Part shown: one piece after another, positions 13,897 to 17,496 of the stretch | Position numbering within the stretch: position 1 is the first letter of the stretch | Layout of the letters: each line of letters starts with the position of its first letter | Origin: Candidatus Pacearchaeota archaeon | GTDB lineage: Archaea > Nanobdellota > Nanobdellia > UBA10117 > JABICX01 | Reading direction: 5' to 3' | Length of the DNA stretch: 17,496 bases | NCBI GenBank assembly: GCA_017609995.1 | Contig: JAFCCX010000003.1 | Coordinates: forward strand, 1-17,496 | Notes under the pieces: model-generated | What the model was told of the DNA's origin: nothing | The model's database searches: none | Seen by the model: only the letters and a program-made list of their open reading frames with translations | Position numbers and translations under genes: made by a program

Positions 13897-16096
13897 ATTG
13901 TACGGTTGTTCCGCTAGCTACAGCTGTGACAGTTGTTCCTGATACTTGTACTGCCAGTCCACTTAAACTGTATGTGTCATAACTCTTTAAGATGTTAGCT
14001 GCGTTTCTTGTGTCAGATGCGCCCCATCCTGCTACAACTAATGCTACATTAGTTCCGCCGAATGCGTTCTCAACTAACTTAATAAGTCCTTTATTTTCTG
14101 GAATGGTTGAGTCTGCTCCGTATGATGGATATGTTACTCCAAGAGCTTCAGCAGTTAATTTGTTAACAGCTGGACCACCAATCAGAATCATTGGCTTACT
14201 AGTCTTATCAGTTACTTCTGTATCTAACTTAATAAGTGGAACTCCTGCAATGGAGTTGACAGTTACAGTACTTGAACCTAAAGTAGTTACAGTTGCGTCT
14301 GTCGGAATCAAAGAGATTTGCGCGTAGACTCGGTCATCTGGAACCATTAAGATTGCCTTGTCAACTTCTAAGTTGTTTTCAGGGGTCTTAATAATTACAC
14401 CGTATTGTTGCAAGATATCGTTGTCTGCACTTGCTTTCAAAAGCGCACCGATATATAAATCAGTATCGTCGTCTTCAGCAGTTGTACCAAATTGGGTAAA
14501 GTCTACAGCAGAACTTTTATTGTTTAATCTAAATGTAATGTTTGCGCCGTGCTCATCACTTGTTGCAATAGTTAAGTTACCCTGGGATGTATTATTTACT
14601 CTAGAAAACCAGTAAATTGGAATTTCTGTGTCACCAAGTGTAATGTTTGCAATGAAGTGGTTATTAGTTGCTCCTGTTTTAGCATCCCACCAAGTCCAAT
14701 TGTAATACTGTGGTTTGTTAGTATCGTCGTCATAATAGTGGATATATGTTGCATTTCCTGATTCTAAAGCAGATAAGTAAATCTTATCTGTTTTAACAGT
14801 TCCATTAATTACTAAATCCTCGTCTCCAGGTGCTTCAATAATCAGTACTTTTTCATTTTGTACATAACCAACACCGGTTGCTCCACCTGTAATATTGTAC
14901 AAGTCTTCACTATTATCAAAGTCAAGTGTAATAGTTGCGTAGTTTACAGCAGTTATTAAATCAAAGTTTACTTTCATGAAACCTTCTGGGAATTCATAGT
15001 ATTCACCAATAACTGGTAGGTCTTCATCTGGTGAGTTCCAGGAATTATCATTGATAACACAAATTTCTGGTGTTTCATTTGCTGCTGCAGTAAGGCTTTG
15101 ATACTTGAAGATCCAATCTGGGTCATCATCATCTTCACCAATATATGGTTCACCATCTGCATATTGTTTTGTTACATCTTCACCAACTCTTAAGATAGCT
15201 CGGCTGTTTTCTGGGTTATTTGCATCATAACCAATATCACTAATCTTTACAGTTGTGTCTCCAAAATCATATTGGTTTCCAGATGAAATAATCTTTGTTC
15301 TATCGCCAATAGTTACAGATACAGATGTTGAATATATGTAATCAACTAAAACAGTATCACCAGTATCAGCTGCAAAGGTATCGCCTGCTTGCATGTTAAT
15401 TTCATTTGAAGTTTTAGCTGTCATTGAATCACTTGCGAAGTTTTCAATCTCTAAACCTTGTCCTAAGAAAGTAATACTGATTGTTCTGTTCTCATTTGGT
15501 GTTACAGTATCAATATTTTCATCAAATTTATAACAGTATTCTAAGGAATCATCTTCTAAACTCATTGCTACAAGGTCTGGGTAATCATCACCTGAATAGT
15601 CATTGTCTTGTAAACTAGTTACAACTCTAAAATCAGAACTCATGTTAATGAATTCATGTACATCATAGTCTTTTGAACCAGTTCCGTCATCATATGAAAT
15701 AGTTGAGTCAATCAAAGATGCAATGTCTGTATCAGTTAAAGCATTTGCAAATTTATTTACACCGATAGTTCCATTCAGTGCTACTTCATCTTCTGTTGCT
15801 CCACCAACTACAGTTGTTGTAGTTGAAACAGCTGTTGTTGAAGTTTGTGCTAATCTTGCTGCGATATCAACGGTACCTGCTAAGTCTGCTGCCAGACCTG
15901 CTGGATCAGTTCCGCCTGTACCAACAACTAACAAAGTATTCCATTGTCCATCTGCGATAAATGGAGCTGGATAGTCACCTAAGTCTGCTGCTGCAACTGC
16001 ACCGAGTGCTGTTGCACCTAACATCAATGCGCCAGTAGAAATTGCTGCAATTCTCTTTATTGTATTTTTCGCTTTTAATACGAATTCTTTTTGCAT
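13895..16096 (-). CDS. S-layer glycoprotein
   Basis: 733 residues from ATG 16096, chosen because AAGGAG lies 7 bases before it; an upstream in-frame start (16159) would put extra residues before a clear signal peptide. The signal runs about 1-36 with basic KNTIKR, a hydrophobic core and an AVAAA cleavage region. Then comes DLGDYPAPFIADGQWNTLLV, typical of the N-terminal part of archaeal S-layer proteins; the C-terminal part has MILIGGPAVNKLTAEALGV and VALVVAGWGASDTRNAANIL, typical of its partner C-terminal domain, which packs with the N-terminal one. The middle is acidic, beta-rich and Thr/Ser-rich. Fourteen N-x-S/T sequons lie between about residues 105 and 530, none in the last 200. It ends without a membrane anchor or sorting motif. 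Strong leader, Shine-Dalgarno and terminator suggest high expression. Confidence 0.92.
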   Translation of the reverse strand: MQKEFVLKAKNTIKRIAAISTGALMLGATALGAVAAADLGDYPAPFIADGQWNTLLVVGTGGTDPAGLAADLAGTVDIAARLAQTSTTAVSTTTTVVGGATEDEVALNGTIGVNKFANALTDTDIASLIDSTISYDDGTGSKDYDVHEFINMSSDFRVVTSLQDNDYSGDDYPDLVAMSLEDDSLEYCYKFDENIDTVTPNENRTISITFLGQGLEIENFASDSMTAKTSNEINMQAGDTFAADTGDTVLVDYIYSTSVSVTIGDRTKIISSGNQYDFGDTTVKISDIGYDANNPENSRAILRVGEDVTKQYADGEPYIGEDDDDPDWIFKYQSLTAAANETPEICVINDNSWNSPDEDLPVIGEYYEFPEGFMKVNFDLITAVNYATITLDFDNSEDLYNITGGATGVGYVQNEKVLIIEAPGDEDLVINGTVKTDKIYLSALESGNATYIHYYDDDTNKPQYYNWTWWDAKTGATNNHFIANITLGDTEIPIYWFSRVNNTSQGNLTIATSDEHGANITFRLNNKSSAVDFTQFGTTAEDDDTDLYIGALLKASADNDILQQYGVIIKTPENNLEVDKAILMVPDDRVYAQISLIPTDATVTTLGSSTVTVNSIAGVPLIKLDTEVTDKTSKPMILIGGPAVNKLTAEALGVTYPSYGADSTIPENKGLIKLVENAFGGTNVALVVAGWGASDTRNAANILKSYDTYSLSGLAVQVSGTTVTAVASGTTVQ

Positions 16097-16103
16097 TTTT
16101 TTA

Positions 16104-16109
16104 CTCCTT
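16104..16109 (-). promoter_or_regulatory. Strong Shine-Dalgarno of the S-layer gene
   Basis: AAGGAG on the minus strand, 7 bases before ATG 16096; decides the start. Confidence 0.75.
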
Positions 16110-16139
16110 ATATGAGTTACTCCTACAAACTGGTTTTTG

Positions 16140-16148
16140 CTTATAAAC
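16140..16148 (-). promoter_or_regulatory. TATA box of the S-layer gene
   Basis: GTTTATAAG on the minus strand, about 48 bases before the ATG; start of transcription near 16119 leaves a leader of about 23 bases with the Shine-Dalgarno. Confidence 0.55.
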
Positions 16149-16182
16149 ATTATGGTCATTTAGGCTACGTATGTCGATTATT

Positions 16183-16206
16183 ACTATATAGTTACAAACA
16201 CAGTAA
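16183..16206. promoter_or_regulatory. Palindromes in the S-layer/wHTH divergent region
   Basis: ACTATATAGT (16183-16192) is a perfect palindrome, and TTAC-N7-GTAA (16192-16206) a second inverted pair next to it; TTAC also recurs at 16181. They lie between the two divergent TATA boxes and next to the one for the wHTH gene, a position that suits an operator. Which protein binds is unknown. Confidence 0.35.
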
Positions 16207-16208
16207 TG

Positions 16209-16216
16209 TATTTATA
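16209..16216 (+). promoter_or_regulatory. TATA box of the wHTH gene
   Basis: TATTTATA, centred 25.5 bases before ATG 16238. Confidence 0.55.
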
Positions 16217-16237
16217 GTTCTATGTAAAAATTAATAT

Positions 16238-16579
16238 ATGGATGTTAATCTAGACAAGGAGATGGATGAAGAAGGTATTAAACCAGAGAAACTTGTCAAA
16301 GATTTAAGAATTATTACTGCAATTTCTCTTGGAAAAGATAGAAACAAGGAATTAGCAAAATTTTTAGATACAGATAAATCTTTTACATCCAAAAAAGTTA
16401 GAGAACTTGAACAAAGAGGTTTAATTAAAAAAGAAGGTGAAGGTAAGGAAACAAGATATTCTCTTGACATTTTCAATGTAATGCGATTCTTACAAAGTAG
16501 AATCATAATTACCTCATCAAAAAAAGAGGGAGGTGAAAAAGATAGCCAAAAAGATAAACGGAATAAAGGAGAGAAGTAA
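16238..16579 (+). CDS. Winged-helix DNA-binding protein
   Basis: 113 residues. The N-terminus is acidic; residues about 20-85 show a winged-helix pattern: helix LRIITAISLGKDR, turn, NKELAKFLDTDKSFTSKKVRELEQRG as helix-turn-recognition helix, then the wing IKKEGEGKETRYSLD. This resembles ArsR/MarR-type archaeal regulators. No Cys or other metal ligand cluster is present. The tail is Lys/Glu/Asp-rich. It is divergent from the S-layer gene across a 141-base gap containing palindromes, and overlaps the next gene by 47 bases. Regulation of itself or of the S-layer gene is an inference from position. Confidence 0.8.
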   Translation: MDVNLDKEMDEEGIKPEKLVKDLRIITAISLGKDRNKELAKFLDTDKSFTSKKVRELEQRGLIKKEGEGKETRYSLDIFNVMRFLQSRIIITSSKKEGGEKDSQKDKRNKGEK

Positions 16580-16856
16580 AGAACCTGTAAGCGCTCAGTA
16601 TGAATTAAAAGTATACCAGTTGTTGTTAATTATAATGGCATCGATATTTATTGCACTTATTCTGGGCTTTTACTTTGGAAATATTATTGGATACGCAAAC
16701 GTGGATATAGATGCACCAGACTATTGTAAGGTAAACAAACAAGGACAAGATATTAGTATAGACTGTGGTGAACTTGCAAATCTTACAGCAGGAGATTTAT
16801 GTAAGATGTTATCTACTCCGCTAGAAAATAAAATCCGAGTAATAATCGTGACTTAG
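16533..16856 (+). CDS. Small single-pass membrane protein, partner of the wHTH
   Basis: 107 residues if the GTG at 16533 is the start; the purine-rich GAGGGAG just before it is too close for ideal use, and no better start is visible before the membrane helix. A basic N-terminus (KKIAKKINGIKERSK) is followed by one membrane helix at about 29-52 (LLLIIMASIFIALILGFYFG) and an outward domain of about 50 residues with three Cys (DYCKV, IDCGEL, GDLCKM). No family is recognised. It overlaps the wHTH gene by 47 bases, so the two are likely one transcript, and a sensor-regulator pairing is possible but unproven. Start uncertain. Confidence 0.65.
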   Translation: MKKIAKKINGIKERSKEPVSAQYELKVYQLLLIIMASIFIALILGFYFGNIIGYANVDIDAPDYCKVNKQGQDISIDCGELANLTAGDLCKMLSTPLENKIRVIIVT

Positions 16857-16870
16857 AGTCACTTTTCTTT
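16848..16870 (+). terminator. Hairpin over the convergent stop codons with T-run
   Basis: GTGACT-TAG-AGTCAC (16848-16862) is a perfect inverted repeat. TAG in its loop is the stop of the plus gene, and the TCA in its right arm is the TGA of the minus gene. TTTTCTTT follows on the plus strand, fitting a terminator for the plus unit; no T-run follows on the minus strand. Confidence 0.6.
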
Positions 16871-17305
16871 CAGTTTCTTTAATTCCTTTTTTAGAATAAA
16901 GTTTTCAGCACGGAAACCCTGGATAGTCTGGGTATACATGTGAAGCTTTGCTATGAAATCATTAAAAGCTCCAGTTAATTCTTGTGGATCATCTGAAATT
17001 GGGTCTTCAGGTTCAATAATTTCAATTGAAGAAGGCATATAATCATAAATAAATCCAAGAAGATTTGATAATGAGTTTGTTAAGAATTCTAGCTCGATAA
17101 ATGCTGAAAATAATTTATCACTAACTTTTTTTGGTTTATATGATTTAAACTTAATAATTTCAAGATATGTCTGTTCTCCTATGTTTTTCTCAAGCAAATC
17201 AAGAGTTTTTATAATATGTTCTTCTGGAAAACCTGCGATTTCTAGAACTGTTTTTGCTCGTAAAAATCCTTTTTTTATCTTTTCATCAATCTCCTTCAGT
17301 TCCAT
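16859..17305 (-). CDS. Unknown helical 148-residue protein
   Basis: ATG 17305 (MELKEIDEKIKKG) is preferred to TTG 17314, because TTTTTAAA at 17326-17333 lies about 25 bases before it. The protein is predicted to be mostly helical and soluble, with LRAKTVLEIAGFPEEHIIKTL near the start, an acidic linker (IIEPEDPISDDPQELTG, about 98-114), and a basic coiled-coil-like tail (AENFILKKELKKLKEK). No family is recognised; it may be specific to this lineage. It overlaps the end of the upstream membrane gene by 20 bases in another frame, so coupling and its own promoter are both possible. Confidence 0.7.
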   Translation of the reverse strand: MELKEIDEKIKKGFLRAKTVLEIAGFPEEHIIKTLDLLEKNIGEQTYLEIIKFKSYKPKKVSDKLFSAFIELEFLTNSLSNLLGFIYDYMPSSIEIIEPEDPISDDPQELTGAFNDFIAKLHMYTQTIQGFRAENFILKKELKKLKEK

Positions 17306-17496
17306 AATCTTCAAGGGAAACTTGAGTTTTTAAAGGTTTATTCTTTAAAACCATTAATAAGAAAAATGCATTTAGTGCTACAGATGCTATCAAAAGCAAG
17401 AATAACGGAGTATTTGAATATGTTTTAGCTTTATCCGTATAAACAATATTTCCTGTTGGTTTCATTGGTTCTGTTGGTTCTGATTCTAAGTCTTTA
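17286..17496 (-). CDS. C-terminal part of a single-pass membrane protein, partial
   Basis: Read by hand on the minus strand from the window edge to TGA at 17286-17288: 69 complete codons. The visible part begins KDLESEPTEPMKPTG, a polar Pro/Thr/Glu-rich linker, then one membrane helix, TPLFLLLIASVALNAFFLLM, and a short tail KNKPLKTQVSLEDYGTEGD. The N-terminus lies beyond the window. The frame continues without stops and overlaps the start of the 148-residue gene by 20 bases. The layout (outer Pro-rich linker, helix, short basic tail) suggests a C-terminal membrane anchor of a larger surface protein. No family can be named from this fragment. Confidence 0.65.
   Translation of the reverse strand, partial: KDLESEPTEPMKPTGNIVYTDKAKTYSNTPLFLLLIASVALNAFFLLMVLKNKPLKTQVSLEDYGTEGD
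17326..17333 (-). promoter_or_regulatory. TATA box of the 148-residue gene, inside the upstream gene
   Basis: TTTAAAAA on the minus strand, about 25 bases before ATG 17305 and within the coding end of the neighbouring membrane protein. It may be an internal promoter. Confidence 0.35.

Noticed and set aside
15723..15974. Plus-strand frame within the S-layer gene
   Set aside because: A Thr/Val/Ala-rich shadow of the S-layer coding strand.
16097..16159. Longer N-terminus for the S-layer protein
   Set aside because: Would precede a proper signal peptide and cross the Shine-Dalgarno and promoter region.

Overview
The window is AT-rich archaeal chromosome. Archaeal markers are an archaeal-type TrpRS, FEN1, the small EF-1B exchange factor with its zinc-ribbon partner, TruD, a methanogen-like S-layer protein, and TATA boxes about 26 bases upstream of start codons with no leader. 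Small proteins, tight packing and many unrecognised membrane-anchored proteins suggest a DPANN lineage (Woesearchaeota/Pacearchaeota-like). That placement is an inference from style, not from a marker tree. No mobile element, CRISPR array or rRNA was seen.

Layout. 1-2859 (+) is the 3' part of a long Asp-box beta-propeller protein whose start lies before the window. 2944-4269 (+) is a 441-residue orphan with a faint kinase-like motif order. 5379-4277 (-) is a compact four-gene unit: rubrerythrin, a 57-residue CGHC/Lys-Glu-rich peptide, a two-helix DUF4405-like membrane protein and a 37-residue peptide; the last three include two genes that need manual reading because they are very short. A divergent, structured intergenic region carries a duplicated 13-mer and leads into tRNA-Trp(CCA), followed 27 bases later by trpS (5672-6742) and an overlapping small membrane protein. 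7041-8903 (-) holds an unknown 118-residue protein, FEN1, EF-1B and a zinc-ribbon protein.

The zinc-ribbon gene and the divergent small exporter-like membrane gene (8954) share one palindromic TATA box placed exactly midway between their start codons. After a double hairpin come truD and a coupled polytopic membrane protein (9492-11266). The rest is envelope-related: a membrane-anchored unknown (11301), a membrane-anchored thioredoxin-fold protein without CxxC (12563-11904), a processive-type membrane GT2 (13807-12578) and a heavily sequon-loaded S-layer glycoprotein (16096-13895) with a clear terminator. A winged-helix regulator and a small single-pass protein diverge from the S-layer gene (16238-16856). 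The window ends with an unknown 148-residue protein overlapping the 3' end of a membrane protein that runs off the edge.

How they fit: information processing (trpS/tRNA-Trp, FEN1, EF-1B, TruD), peroxide defence (rubrerythrin unit) and surface-layer making and glycosylation (GT2, S-layer, thioredoxin-like, possible regulator). The most unusual points are the rubrerythrin/CGHC/DUF4405 unit, the structured leader before tRNA-Trp-trpS, the orphan at 2944, and the S-layer/wHTH divergent region. None of these can be called a new system from sequence alone.
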